Assembly (NCBI GenBank): GCA_964590135.1
Contig: CAZPVX010000006.1
Location: 62,001 to 126,000 of the forward strand
Length of the DNA stretch: 64,000 nt
From: JBDHWI01 sp964590135
GTDB taxonomy: Bacteria; Chloroflexota; Anaerolineae; J036; Brachytrichaceae
Direction: 5' to 3'
Both the position numbers and the translations under genes were made by a program. The notes beneath the pieces are model-generated. The model was not told the origin of the DNA. It worked only from the letters and a program-made list of their open reading frames with translations, and did not search any database. This document shows positions 1 through 8,198 of the stretch, one piece after another; the stretch's first letter is position 1, and each line of letters begins with the position of its first letter.

Positions 1-1895
1 TGCTCGTCGCGCGAGCCATCGCGGTAGATCGTGCCGCCCTTGCAACCAAGGTCATACATCTGCTCGTACAGTGCGCGCACCTGATCGACCGTGTATTCGT
101 TCGGCACGTTGCACGTCTTGCTGATGCTGGAATCCACCCAGCGCTGGATGGCGGCCTGCACGCGGATATGATCTTCCGGCGATAGCTCCATCGCCGTGAC
201 GAAGTAATCCGGCAGATCCTGGTTCGGATTGGCTTGCTTCCACTCCTCAACGACAGCCACGTTCTGCTCATGCAACCCCAAACGCGATTTGCGGAAATAA
301 GTCCACGAGAAGAAGGGCTCGATGCCGGTGGAGGTGTCCACCATGGTGCCGATGGTGCCGTTCGGCGCCTGCGTCAACAGCGTAACGTTGCGCACGCCAT
401 ATTTGGCGATGCCGTCGCGGATGCGCTGCGGCATGGCCTGCATGTAGCCGCTGGCAAGGTGTTTTTCGGCATCGAATGCGGGGAATGACCCGCGTTCCCT
501 GGCCAGATCGATGGAGGCTTCGTACGACTCAGCAGCGATGAACTCATAGAGCTTGTCCAGCCAGATTTCGCACTCTGCGCTGCCATAGCGAATGCCCAGC
601 CGAATCATCAACTCGGCCAATCCCATGGTATTGAGGCCGACACGACGCTCCTTCATCTGTTGCGCATGGTTCTGGTCAAAGAAATAGGGCGTCGCGTCGA
701 TCACATTGTCCAGAAAGCGCACTGCATAGCGCACGGTGCGTCCCAACTCCGCCCAAGCCACATCCTTTGCCGTCGCATCATAGAACTTAGCCAGGTTGAT
801 GGCAGCCAGGTTGCACACACCCCACGCCGGCAACCCCTGCTCGCCGCACGGGTTTGTGCATATGATGGGCGCGAAGTACCACGAGTTGGACAGCTTGTTG
901 TAGCGGTCATTGAAGAACACGCCCGGCTCAGCGCTGGCCCAGGCGCTCTCGATGATCGCGTTCCACACCTCACGCGCCTTCACGGTCTTGTGCGCAATGA
1001 CCGGCAGGCCGGCGTCGCGCCACTTGCCCAGATCGCCATCCCAGCGCGTGTTGTATTCCGGATGATTGGTATCGGGGAAATAGAGTGTCCAGTCGCCATC
1101 CTGCTTGACGGCCGCCATCAAATCATCTGAGACGCCGACGCTGATGTTGGCGTTGGTAATCTTGCCGGCGGTGCGCTTGCTGTTGATGAAGTTGAAGATG
1201 TCTGGATGCCAATCATCCAGGATCAGCATCAGCGCCCCGCGCCGCGAGCCGCCCTGCTCGATCAAGCCAGTGACAAAGCTGTAGAGCGCGCCCCATGACA
1301 CCGCGCCGCTGGAGCGGCCATTCACGCCCTTGACATACGAGTGCGTTGGCCGCAGTGAGGACAGATTGATGCCAACGCCGCCGCCGCGCGACATGATCTC
1401 GGTCATCTGCGAGAGCGTGTCCATGATGCCCTGGCGCGAATCTTTGGGGCTGGGAATGACATAGCAGTTGTAATACGTCAGTTGCTGTTCGCTGCCGGCG
1501 GCAGTGAGGATGCGCCCAGCCGGCACGAACTTGAAGCCGTCCAGAATAGAGCGAAATTTTTCGGCCCACTCGGCGCGCAGCTCAGGCGTCTTTTCGACAG
1601 CAGCGATGCCGCGCGCAACACGATCCATCATCTGAGCCGGCGCGGTCTCCAGTGGCTTGTCGACATGCTCAATGGCAACAGTCATCTCACCACCGTCGCG
1701 CAATTCCACCGTCACGTGCGGCGGCGCAAATGCTGTAACGACGCCAACCTCGCGCTGATTGGTCTTCGGGTTCACCAGCACGATGACGGTGTCGCCCTCA
1801 CCCAACGTCTCGCGCGTCATATCCTTGAGCGCATAGCGGTCCAGAAATATTTTCTCCCCCAGGCCGCTCAACGTATTTTGGTCTGCAATTGTCAT
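1..1895 (-). CDS. nrdJ: Class II (adenosylcobalamin-dependent) ribonucleotide reductase, C-terminus cut by window edge
   Basis: Reduces ribonucleotides to deoxyribonucleotides using a cobalamin-generated thiyl radical. About 631 residues are visible. Cys144 (NCYV) and Cys361 (VCNL) fit the redox pair, and the NPCGE motif (Cys350, Glu352) fits the active-site radical loop. GGGVGINLSSLRP (about 171-183) and APNGTIGT are also typical of the catalytic barrel. No tyrosyl-radical subunit gene is nearby, which agrees with class II. The ATG at 1895 has a GGGAGA stretch about 13 nt upstream; in-frame ATGs at 1916, 1931 and 1937 could extend it slightly. It lies 85 nt after nrdR on the same strand, so the two are probably cotranscribed. 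Family assignment is firm; class II rather than class I rests on motif context and the missing partner. Confidence 0.93.
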   Translation of the reverse strand, partial: MTIADQNTLSGLGEKIFLDRYALKDMTRETLGEGDTVIVLVNPKTNQREVGVVTAFAPPHVTVELRDGGEMTVAIEHVDKPLETAPAQMMDRVARGIAAVEKTPELRAEWAEKFRSILDGFKFVPAGRILTAAGSEQQLTYYNCYVIPSPKDSRQGIMDTLSQMTEIMSRGGGVGINLSSLRPTHSYVKGVNGRSSGAVSWGALYSFVTGLIEQGGSRRGALMLILDDWHPDIFNFINSKRTAGKITNANISVGVSDDLMAAVKQDGDWTLYFPDTNHPEYNTRWDGDLGKWRDAGLPVIAHKTVKAREVWNAIIESAWASAEPGVFFNDRYNKLSNSWYFAPIICTNPCGEQGLPAWGVCNLAAINLAKFYDATAKDVAWAELGRTVRYAVRFLDNVIDATPYFFDQNHAQQMKERRVGLNTMGLAELMIRLGIRYGSAECEIWLDKLYEFIAAESYEASIDLARERGSFPAFDAEKHLASGYMQAMPQRIRDGIAKYGVRNVTLLTQAPNGTIGTMVDTSTGIEPFFSWTYFRKSRLGLHEQNVAVVEEWKQANPNQDLPDYFVTAMELSPEDHIRVQAAIQRWVDSSISKTCNVPNEYTVDQVRALYEQMYDLGCKGGTIYRDGSRDE

Positions 1896-1980
1896 GCTCA
1901 CTTTGCTTTCTCCCATCAGGCTGAATTTCATCGACATGCCGGCGGATCGCGCCGGCATTTTTGGACGCAAATCAAATCAG

Positions 1981-2433
1981 CTATCGCTCTCCCAGCAATC
2001 GCTCGATCTCTCCCTTCACGCTCTCCAGATCCTTGAGGTTCAAGTAGACGATGGCGTAGCGGATGTAGGCTACTTCATCCAATTCGCGCAGCCCGCGCAG
2101 CACCATATCGCCGATATCGCGCGCCGGCACTTCGCTTTTGTTCAGCGCCACCACCTGCGATTCGATCTGGTTGGCCAGCCGCTCAATATCCTCAGCGGCG
2201 ACGGGGCGCTTGGCGCACGAGATGCGAATGCCATCCAACACCTTCTCGCGGTTATAGGGTTCGCGCCGGCCACCGCGCTTTACCACCAATGGCGTGGCTT
2301 CAACGATGCGCTCAACGGTGCTGAAACGCCGGCCACATTCTTTGCAGGTGCGCCGGCGGCGGATACCACCTGTTGGCTCGCGGATGGTGTCGATGACATG
2401 TGTGTTGCTTGAACCACAGGCTGGACATTTCAT
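1981..2433 (-). CDS. nrdR: Transcriptional repressor NrdR
   Basis: NrdR is a nucleotide-sensing repressor of ribonucleotide reductase genes. The 150-residue protein has the usual length. An N-terminal zinc ribbon (Cys3, Cys6, Cys30, Cys33; starts MKCPACGS) is followed by an ATP-cone domain (about 49-139), where nucleotide binding controls DNA binding. The RRRRTC and FSTVE segments are family hallmarks. It is encoded directly upstream of nrdJ, its expected target. Two NrdR-box-like sequences lie in its own leader (2443-2489), so autoregulation of the nrdR-nrdJ unit is likely. Identification is secure. Confidence 0.97.
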   Translation of the reverse strand: MKCPACGSSNTHVIDTIREPTGGIRRRRTCKECGRRFSTVERIVEATPLVVKRGGRREPYNREKVLDGIRISCAKRPVAAEDIERLANQIESQVVALNKSEVPARDIGDMVLRGLRELDEVAYIRYAIVYLNLKDLESVKGEIERLLGER

Positions 2434-2442
2434 AGGCTTCCC

Positions 2443-2489
2443 TCGCTATATCTGGCGCTTGAACGTTTGTCCTACGCCATATATACACC
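2443..2489 (-). promoter_or_regulatory. Pair of NrdR-box-like operators
   Basis: Two 16-bp sites occur at 2443-2458 (core CTATATCTGG) and 2474-2489 (core CCATATATAC). Their centres are 31 bp apart, three helical turns, which is the usual NrdR-box spacing. Each keeps most of the central C-A/T-ATAT-A-T core of the published consensus with two or three deviations. They lie just downstream of the predicted transcription start for nrdR, where repressor binding would block transcription. Confidence 0.55.
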
Positions 2490-2503
2490 TTCAAGGGATG
2501 CAA

Positions 2504-2532
2504 ATGATAGTTATCCACAGGGGCGTTGTCAA
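2504..2532 (-). promoter_or_regulatory. Sigma70-like promoter of nrdR-nrdJ
   Basis: Read on the minus strand, a perfect -35 TTGACA (2527-2532) is separated by exactly 17 nt from a -10 TATCAT (2504-2509, 5 of 6). The predicted start is near 2497, about 60 nt upstream of the nrdR ATG. The spacer holds a DnaA-box sequence. Confidence 0.7.
2511..2519 (+). promoter_or_regulatory. DnaA box inside the nrdR promoter spacer
   Basis: TTATCCACA is a perfect match to the high-affinity DnaA box. It sits between the -35 and -10 elements of the nrdR promoter, so DnaA binding there would compete with RNA polymerase. DnaA control of nrd genes is known in Escherichia coli; the link here is inferred from sequence only. 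Confidence 0.6.
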
Positions 2533-2664
2533 TCAGCAAACTATCTAATCCAAATAAATTTAAGGTAACGCCAGGGGTGAAACTGGCTGCGTGAGGCACG
2601 AAAGAAGAGGCGCGCCTCACGCACAGAAAAAGTTAAAGTTTCAAACAGAATGATGACAAAGAAT

Positions 2665-2697
2665 AACAGGGTGATTCGCAGTGCGAATCACCCTGTT
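2665..2697 (-). terminator. Intrinsic terminator after ftsZ
   Basis: A perfect inverted repeat has 16-nt arms (2665-2680 and 2682-2697), folding as a 15-bp stem with a 3-nt loop. On the minus strand it is followed by a T-rich stretch (TTATTCTTTG). It lies 26 nt after the ftsZ stop and separates the dcw cluster from the nrdR promoter. Confidence 0.85.
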
Positions 2698-2722
2698 GGT
2701 GCATTGCGACCAATGCAAAAGT

Positions 2723-3889
2723 CTAGCGCCGGCGCAGGAACGTCGGCAACTCAAGGTTGTCAGGGTCAAGCGAGGACTGGCGCGTCACTTCCTCGGCGTC
2801 GCGCGCCGGCTGCTGTTGCTGTTGCGCCGGCGTGTTGGGTTGCGGGTAGCGCGCGCCGGCCGAGCGCGAAGTTGTCGTGGTTGTCGTGCCTTGGCGGATC
2901 ACGCGGCGCGGCCCCATGGCGCTCTGCTGATCGAAGCCAGTCGCCACCACAGTGATGCGGATCTGATCCTTCATGTTCTCGTCAACCACTGCGCCAAAGA
3001 TCACGTTGCAATCGGGATGCGCCGCCGCCTTGATCAACGAGGCAGCCTCATTCACTTCGAACAGACTGAGATCGGGGCCGCCGGTGATATTGAACAGGAT
3101 GCCGCGCGCGCCATCGATGGTGACATCGAGCAAGTTCGAGGTGATGGCCTGCTCGGCTGCAGTGCGGGCGCGCCCTTCACCGCTGGCTGTGCCAACTGCC
3201 ATCAGCGCTGCGCCGCCCTCGCTCATGATGGTGCGCACGTCGGCAAAGTCCAGGTTGATCAGGCCGGGCACTGTGATAACTTCGCTGATGCCCTGAATGC
3301 CCTGCCGCAGCACGTCATCCGCTGTGCGGAACGATTGCTGCAAGCTGGCGCGCTTGTCAACGATATCGAGCAGTCGGTCATTCGGGATGACGATGAGTGT
3401 GTCGACATGCTCTTTGAACTTCTCAATGCCACTCTCGGCCTGGCGCTGGCGCGGCGTGCCTTCAAAGGAGAACGGGCGGGTGACCACACCGATGGTCAGC
3501 GCGCCGGATTCCTTGGCGATGCGGGCAATGACCGGTGAAGCGCCGGTGCCGGTGCCGCCACCCATGCCGCAGGTGATAAACACCATATCCGCGCCCTTGA
3601 GCAGGCCATAAAGCTCATCGGCAGATTCTTCAGCCGCCTTCTCGCCAACATCAGGGTTGCTGCCGGCGCCGAGGCCACGGGTCACTTTTTCGCCAATTCG
3701 CACCCGCACCGGCGCATGACTGAGCATCAACGCCTGCTGATCCGTGTTGACGGCGATGAATTCAATGCCGGTCAGACCCTCCGCAATCATGCGGTTGACC
3801 GCGTTTTGGCCGCCACCGCCCACGCCAACCACTTTGATTTGGGCCGGCGACTCAGCGCGAACCGGTGAATAATCTGCTTGTGTGTTCAT
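2723..3889 (-). CDS. ftsZ: Cell division GTPase FtsZ
   Basis: Tubulin-like GTPase that polymerises into the division ring. The 388-residue protein contains GVGGGGQNAVNR (23-34), the tubulin signature GGGTGTG (110-116) that binds GTP, and the T7 loop NLDFAD (212-217) that completes the active site across protofilaments. A disordered Gln/Thr-rich linker leads to a classical C-terminal anchor peptide ending LPTFLRRR, which binds FtsA. The ATG at 3889 is preceded by AGGAGA. It is the last gene of the dcw cluster, 184 nt after ftsA, with its own promoter (3946-3973) and two DnaA-box sequences, so it can be expressed independently of the upstream operon. Confidence 0.99.
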   Translation of the reverse strand: MNTQADYSPVRAESPAQIKVVGVGGGGQNAVNRMIAEGLTGIEFIAVNTDQQALMLSHAPVRVRIGEKVTRGLGAGSNPDVGEKAAEESADELYGLLKGADMVFITCGMGGGTGTGASPVIARIAKESGALTIGVVTRPFSFEGTPRQRQAESGIEKFKEHVDTLIVIPNDRLLDIVDKRASLQQSFRTADDVLRQGIQGISEVITVPGLINLDFADVRTIMSEGGAALMAVGTASGEGRARTAAEQAITSNLLDVTIDGARGILFNITGGPDLSLFEVNEAASLIKAAAHPDCNVIFGAVVDENMKDQIRITVVATGFDQQSAMGPRRVIRQGTTTTTTSRSAGARYPQPNTPAQQQQQPARDAEEVTRQSSLDPDNLELPTFLRRR

Positions 3890-3945
3890 CGTTCTCTGTC
3901 TCCTCTAGCGCGTGGCTTGCCTCGTTGCGCACATGCGATTCACAA

Positions 3946-3973
3946 ATTTTAGGTGTGTAATCCACAGTGTCAA
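3946..3973 (-). promoter_or_regulatory. Sigma70-like promoter of ftsZ
   Basis: On the minus strand, a perfect -35 TTGACA (3968-3973), a 16-nt spacer and a -10 TAAAAT (3946-3951, 5 of 6) lie 57-84 nt upstream of the ftsZ start. The layout resembles the nrdR promoter, including a DnaA-box-like sequence in the spacer. Confidence 0.65.
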
Positions 3974-3987
3974 GGAAGTTATCCACA
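3958..3987 (+). promoter_or_regulatory. Two DnaA boxes at the ftsZ promoter
   Basis: A perfect box TTATCCACA (3979-3987) lies just upstream of the ftsZ -35 element. A one-mismatch box TAATCCACA (3958-3966) lies in the promoter spacer. Both have the same orientation and are 21 bp apart, two helical turns, which favours cooperative binding on one face of the DNA. Confidence 0.6.
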
Positions 3988-4019
3988 ACTATACTTAAAT
4001 TTCCCAAATTAGTCTGAAC

Positions 4020-4077
4020 ACTAAGTAGTTTTTATGAAATTGTTGTGTGATCGTGACACTACTTAGATATTACTTAG
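4020..4077. repeat. CTAAGTAG / CTACTTAG repeats downstream of ftsA
   Basis: CTAAGTAG (4021-4028) and its inverted copy CTACTTAG (4059-4066) flank 30 nt, and a third partial copy ACTTAG (4072-4077) overlaps the ftsA stop codon. The segment is AT-rich compared with its surroundings. It may be an operator or an mRNA hairpin in the ftsA-ftsZ gap; the function is unknown. Confidence 0.4.
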
Positions 4078-5300
4078 CCTGGCAGCAGGTTCTTCAGCCA
4101 CCCCGGCAGGTCGCGCGGGCCAATCCGCCGGCGCTTGGAAGGCTTGGCAGCAACGCCTTGCAGCCCCCAATGCAGCATGCCCACGGACGCCGAAAATGCT
4201 GGGGACTGCAATGCGTCGACCAGTCCGTGCAGGTTCATCGGGCGGGTCAGCCGCACTGGCCGGCCCGTCGTCTCGCGCGCGCTCTCGCGCAGTCCTGGCA
4301 GCAACGAACCACCTCCTGTGATTACCAGGCCGGCCGGCAGCAGACCGTCATAGCCGCTCCGCTTGATCTCCTGCTCGACCAATCCAAACAACTCGTCAGC
4401 GCGGGCGCGCAAAATCTCGGCCGTCTCGCGGCGCGACACTCGCATGCGTGGTTCGTCGCCAAAGCCGGCGATGTCGCACATCTGATCGCCTGGCACCTCC
4501 AGCGGGCTGGCATGGCCATACATCACCTTCAACTGCTCGGCTGTCTCCATCGGCAATTGCAGCACCTGCGCGAGATCGCTGCTGAAGTGCGACCCGCCGA
4601 CGTCCAGCACCTTGGTGTGCCACGCAGCGCCTTCGATGAACACCGCAATGCCGGTGGCCCCACCCCCAATATCGACCAGCACCACGCCCATCTCGCGCTC
4701 CGTCGGCGTCAACACCGCTTCTGCCGAAGCGAGCGGGGACAGCACGAACTCGGCCACATCGAGGCCGGCGCCATGCGCGCACTTCAGCTGGTTCTGCATG
4801 GCTGTGGTCGAGCAGGTGATGATGTGCGCCTGCACTTCCAGCCGGAACCCCAACATGCCAACAGGATTGCGCACGCCGTCCTGCTCGTCGACGCGAAAAT
4901 GGCGCGGCACCACGTGCAAAATCTCGCGGTTGTTTTGCACCGGGATGGCCTGCGCCGAGTCGAGCGCGCGGTTGATATCCTCGTAGGTCACGCCCTGGTC
5001 GCCGCGCCCGATGGCAACCGCGCCCGGGTTGTTCTGTGAGGCGATGTGGCTGCCGCTGATGGACATGAACACCTGCGCCGGCTTTATTCCGCTGGATGCC
5101 GTTGCACCGGCAATCGAATCGCGGATGGCGTCGGTCGCCTCAGCCACGTTGATGATCTGGCCCTTCCGTACGCCCTTCGATGGCGTCAGGCCGACGCCGA
5201 TGATCGAGAAGTCGCCGTCGGCTTCCACAGCTTCGCCTACCAGCGTCACGACCTTCGTGCTGCCAACGTCTACTACGGTGATCGTCTTTGGTTCAGCCAT
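4074..5300 (-). CDS. ftsA: Cell division protein FtsA
   Basis: Actin-like ATPase that tethers FtsZ filaments to the membrane and recruits later division proteins. The 408-residue length is typical. Phosphate-1 motif VDVGSTKV (about 10-17), phosphate-2 VLVDIGGGATGI (about 207-218) and the adenosine motif ITGGGSLLPGL are all visible, with the FtsA-specific 1C domain between the phosphate motifs. The C-terminus ends in a short amphipathic segment (LPGWLKNLLPG), matching the membrane-targeting helix. It lies between ftsQ (64 nt upstream) and ftsZ (184 nt downstream). Confidence 0.98.
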   Translation of the reverse strand: MAEPKTITVVDVGSTKVVTLVGEAVEADGDFSIIGVGLTPSKGVRKGQIINVAEATDAIRDSIAGATASSGIKPAQVFMSISGSHIASQNNPGAVAIGRGDQGVTYEDINRALDSAQAIPVQNNREILHVVPRHFRVDEQDGVRNPVGMLGFRLEVQAHIITCSTTAMQNQLKCAHGAGLDVAEFVLSPLASAEAVLTPTEREMGVVLVDIGGGATGIAVFIEGAAWHTKVLDVGGSHFSSDLAQVLQLPMETAEQLKVMYGHASPLEVPGDQMCDIAGFGDEPRMRVSRRETAEILRARADELFGLVEQEIKRSGYDGLLPAGLVITGGGSLLPGLRESARETTGRPVRLTRPMNLHGLVDALQSPAFSASVGMLHWGLQGVAAKPSKRRRIGPRDLPGWLKNLLPG

Positions 5301-5364
5301 GTTTCAACTTGCGCGAGACGGATGACGTGTGACCACTGATGCATCATTCGTCATACGCCAATCG

Positions 5365-6156
5365 TCATTTGATGTAATACGGCGCCTCCGGGAACCGCAC
5401 ATCCAAGATAGACACATCCTCAGCCTGCGCCGCCAATTGCTGCCGCAATGCGCGCACCAACTTCAATTTATCACTCATCGCGCCATCATAGCCGGCCACG
5501 CCAAGCCGAATTTGCAGCGTGTCGCCAATCTTCTGGATCAGCCCATATTGCCGCGAATACACGTAGCGGGTAACGTCGGGCTGCAATGCAATCAACTCAT
5601 TCACCGCGCGCAACAGTTGCGGATCAATGGGTTTGTCGAGTGCCGGCGGCGCGCTGTCCTCGACCAGGATGCGCACCTTCGTCGTCATGCCGGCGGTAGC
5701 CTGCTGCACCCGCCCCTCGTAGTCATTCCACACATTGCCGTAGCCGCTTTCCCACAGCGCCATCGCGCGCGCCGGCTGAATCAAGACGGCGCAAGTTGCC
5801 GTGAATTGCCACTGGCAGGTCACACGCGCCGCCTCCACGCCCGGCAAGTCGTCGATCTGCCTGGCCGCCTTGTCAAGGTCAATGAAGAGGTAATGCTCGC
5901 CCTGCAACTCGCTGGCAGCGATGATCGCCTCAACCGGCACGCCGGTGTTGTTCTGCACGTCAATCTGGTTGATGCGCCAACTATCCCCCAGGAACCACGC
6001 GCCACCGCCGGCCGCCATCACCAACACCAGCACCAATGCCACAACGCCGCCACTCACGCGCGGCAGACGCGCCGCAGCCTGACGGTTGGCGCGCCGCGCC
6101 ATCGCCACGTCGAAGCGCGTTCTGCTCTTGTGGTGCTTCTGCGGGTTGTATCGCAT
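5365..6156 (-). CDS. ftsQ: Cell division protein FtsQ/DivIB
   Basis: Bitopic division protein linking the early ring to the FtsL/FtsI/FtsW synthase complex. The 263-residue protein has a basic cytoplasmic start (MRYNPQKHHKSR), one membrane segment (about 32-50) and a POTRA-like region starting INQIDVQNNTGVP, followed by the FtsQ domain with WNDYEGRV. The ATG at 6156 was chosen because it starts just after the ddl stop (gap 23 nt); a longer in-frame start would run into ddl. Sequence conservation in FtsQ is low, so position in the dcw cluster is important supporting evidence. Confidence 0.9.
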   Translation of the reverse strand: MRYNPQKHHKSRTRFDVAMARRANRQAAARLPRVSGGVVALVLVLVMAAGGGAWFLGDSWRINQIDVQNNTGVPVEAIIAASELQGEHYLFIDLDKAARQIDDLPGVEAARVTCQWQFTATCAVLIQPARAMALWESGYGNVWNDYEGRVQQATAGMTTKVRILVEDSAPPALDKPIDPQLLRAVNELIALQPDVTRYVYSRQYGLIQKIGDTLQIRLGVAGYDGAMSDKLKLVRALRQQLAAQAEDVSILDVRFPEAPYYIK

Positions 6157-6179
6157 TTGAAGTTCTGAACTCCGCGCCC

Positions 6180-7163
6180 TTAATCCTGGTTTGTGGGCGG
6201 CTGGCACTCCCTCGCCAGCTCGATCAACTGATCCAACAGTTGGCCATAGCTCATGCCGGCAGCCTGCCACAATTTGGGATACATGCTGATGTCGGTAAAG
6301 CCAGGCATTGTATTGATCTCGCTGATGAAGATCTCACCACTCGCGCCATTCATCAAAAAGTCCACTCGCGCCATGCCGCGCACATCGACCGCCTCGCACA
6401 CCTCGATGGCCGTCTCTCGGATCATCTGCTGCGCCGCCGGCGGAATCCTCGCCGGAATGTGCAGCCCGGATGCCGCATCCCCCTTGTCGAGATACTTTGC
6501 TGCGTAGTCATAAAACTCGCGGCTCGGCACGATCTCGCCAACCACCGATGCCTTCAGCGCGTCATTGCCCAACACGCTCACTTCCAGCTCTCGCGCCTGT
6601 GGCACAGCCTGCTCAATCAGCACCTTGCGATCCCACTTGAGCGCCTCAGCCACGCCGGCGCGCAGTTGCTCCACCGAGCCGGCTTTGGTCACGCCAACAC
6701 TGCTGCCCATGTTCGCCGGCTTCACAAACACCGGGAAGCCCAATTCAGTGATCATTTCAATTTCGATCTCGACAGGCCTAGTGTCCCATTCATGGCGCTT
6801 GACCACAATATGCTTTGGTATGGGCAGACCATGCGCCTTCATCACATCCTTGAATAGCGCCTTGTCCATGCCGACCGCAGATGCGGCCACGCCGGCGCCC
6901 ACAAACGGCACGCCCATCACCGTGAGCAAACCCTGCACCGTGCCGTCCTCGCCATTCGGTCCATGCAGCACCGGAAAGACCACATCAAAGGCGCGCAGTG
7001 CCTCCGCCGGCAGCGCCCATTTGCCCTGTCTGTCAATGAACACCGGTGTGACTTCATAGTGCTCACTATCCAGTTCCTCCATCACTGACGACGCCGACAT
7101 CACGCTGACGTCATGCTCGCCTGATTTTCCACCGTATAGCACGGCCACCTTGAGTTTCGTCAT
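6180..7163 (-). CDS. ddl: D-alanine--D-alanine ligase
   Basis: Joins two D-alanines with ATP for the peptidoglycan stem peptide. The 327-residue protein begins MTKLKVAVLYGGKSGEHDVS, the standard N-terminal binding segment. It has the ATP-grasp core with VFPVLHGPNGEDGT, KPANMGSSVGV and the Mg/D-Ala loop EINTMPGFT near the C-terminus. The ATG at 7163 gives the usual start; an upstream in-frame start at 7217 adds 18 unconserved residues. It lies between murB (87 nt upstream) and ftsQ in the dcw operon. Confidence 0.97.
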   Translation of the reverse strand: MTKLKVAVLYGGKSGEHDVSVMSASSVMEELDSEHYEVTPVFIDRQGKWALPAEALRAFDVVFPVLHGPNGEDGTVQGLLTVMGVPFVGAGVAASAVGMDKALFKDVMKAHGLPIPKHIVVKRHEWDTRPVEIEIEMITELGFPVFVKPANMGSSVGVTKAGSVEQLRAGVAEALKWDRKVLIEQAVPQARELEVSVLGNDALKASVVGEIVPSREFYDYAAKYLDKGDAASGLHIPARIPPAAQQMIRETAIEVCEAVDVRGMARVDFLMNGASGEIFISEINTMPGFTDISMYPKLWQAAGMSYGQLLDQLIELARECQPPTNQD

Positions 7164-7250
7164 CACGATGCACGACTTCAAATCTGGAATTGCATATTTT
7201 GGATCGATGGCACACAAGTCCTCAACCCAAAATCTCTCATCTCCAAATCC

Positions 7251-8198
7251 CTATTCTCTGATCTCCCCCGCCACTGTTGCCCATTCGCCGAGCAACTCCA
7301 CTTCCAGTTGCAGATCGATGCCGAAGCGCTGCAACACTTCGGCATGCGCAAGGTCGATCAGCGCTTTCACATCGCCAGCCTGCGCGTCGCCAGACGCATT
7401 GACGAAGAAATTGGCGTGCTTGTCGCTGATCATCGCGCCGCCAATCCTGCGCCCTTTCAAGCCACACGCTTCAATCAGCCGGCCGGCGAAATCACCCTCC
7501 GGGTTCTTGAACATGCTGCCGATGCTCGCGCCGGGTGGCTGCGATGCCTTGCGCTTTGCAATGTATTCATTCGCGCGCCGCTCCAGATTGGCGCGGTAGT
7601 CCACCTTCAATTCCAGCGTCACCGACAGCACAGTCGGTCGATCCGCCGGCGCGTAGTTCTTCAGCGCACTGCGGCGATAACCAAACTGCAACTGGCGCGG
7701 GGTCCAGTATTCCGGCGCTGCGCCGCGCCGCAGCACGCGCACCATGCTTACGCAGGCAGCCATGTTCGAGCCATGCGCGCCGGCGTTGCCGACGATCCCG
7801 CCACCCACTGTGCCCGGCACGCTGATCGCCCATTCCATGCCAGCCAGCCCGCGCTCAATGCAATCGCGCGCCAGCGTGGTCAGCGTCACGCCACTATCGA
7901 CCTCTGCTCTCGCCTTCACGTTGCGCACATCGAACCGGATCTCTTTGGCGCGGTTGACAATCACCAGCCCGCGAATGCCAAGATCGCTGACCAGGATGTT
8001 GGCTCCGCCGCCGACGACGATGTATGGCAGGGCCATCTCGTCGGCACGCTGCGCCAGCGCCACCAACTCCTCAGTGGTGCGCGCCTCGATCAACAGGTCT
8101 GCCGGCCCGCCGATGCGCGACGTCGTATGCTTCGACATCGGTTCGTTGCGCCTGGCGCGGGCCTGCAATTCGGCAATCTCCATTTCAATCGTTCTCAT
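7251..8198 (-). CDS. murB: UDP-N-acetylenolpyruvoylglucosamine reductase
   Basis: FAD enzyme that reduces UDP-GlcNAc-enolpyruvate to UDP-MurNAc. The 315-residue protein starts with NEPMSKHTTSRIGGPADL, the FAD-binding opening, and contains VVGGGANILVSD, GMEWAISVPGTVGGGIVGNAGAHG and GYRRSALK. The C-terminal KASQPPGASIGSMFKNPEGDFAG segment contains the catalytic Ser of the type II (Bacillus-like) short form. Its ATG overlaps the murC stop codon (ATGA), indicating translational coupling. Confidence 0.98.
   Translation of the reverse strand: MRTIEMEIAELQARARRNEPMSKHTTSRIGGPADLLIEARTTEELVALAQRADEMALPYIVVGGGANILVSDLGIRGLVIVNRAKEIRFDVRNVKARAEVDSGVTLTTLARDCIERGLAGMEWAISVPGTVGGGIVGNAGAHGSNMAACVSMVRVLRRGAAPEYWTPRQLQFGYRRSALKNYAPADRPTVLSVTLELKVDYRANLERRANEYIAKRKASQPPGASIGSMFKNPEGDFAGRLIEACGLKGRRIGGAMISDKHANFFVNASGDAQAGDVKALIDLAHAEVLQRFGIDLQLEVELLGEWATVAGEIRE

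Noticed and set aside
234..488. Short plus-strand open frame with a plausible start
   Set aside because: Lies antisense to nrdJ, with no conserved motif; coding bias follows the minus-strand gene.
2511..3987. DnaA boxes considered as part of oriC
   Set aside because: Only one to two boxes per site, each tied to a promoter, with no AT-rich unwinding cluster or dnaA gene.
4047..5039. Plus-strand open frame of about 330 codons over ftsA
   Set aside because: His/Arg/Gln-rich shadow of ftsA in the opposite strand, a product of GC-rich codon bias.
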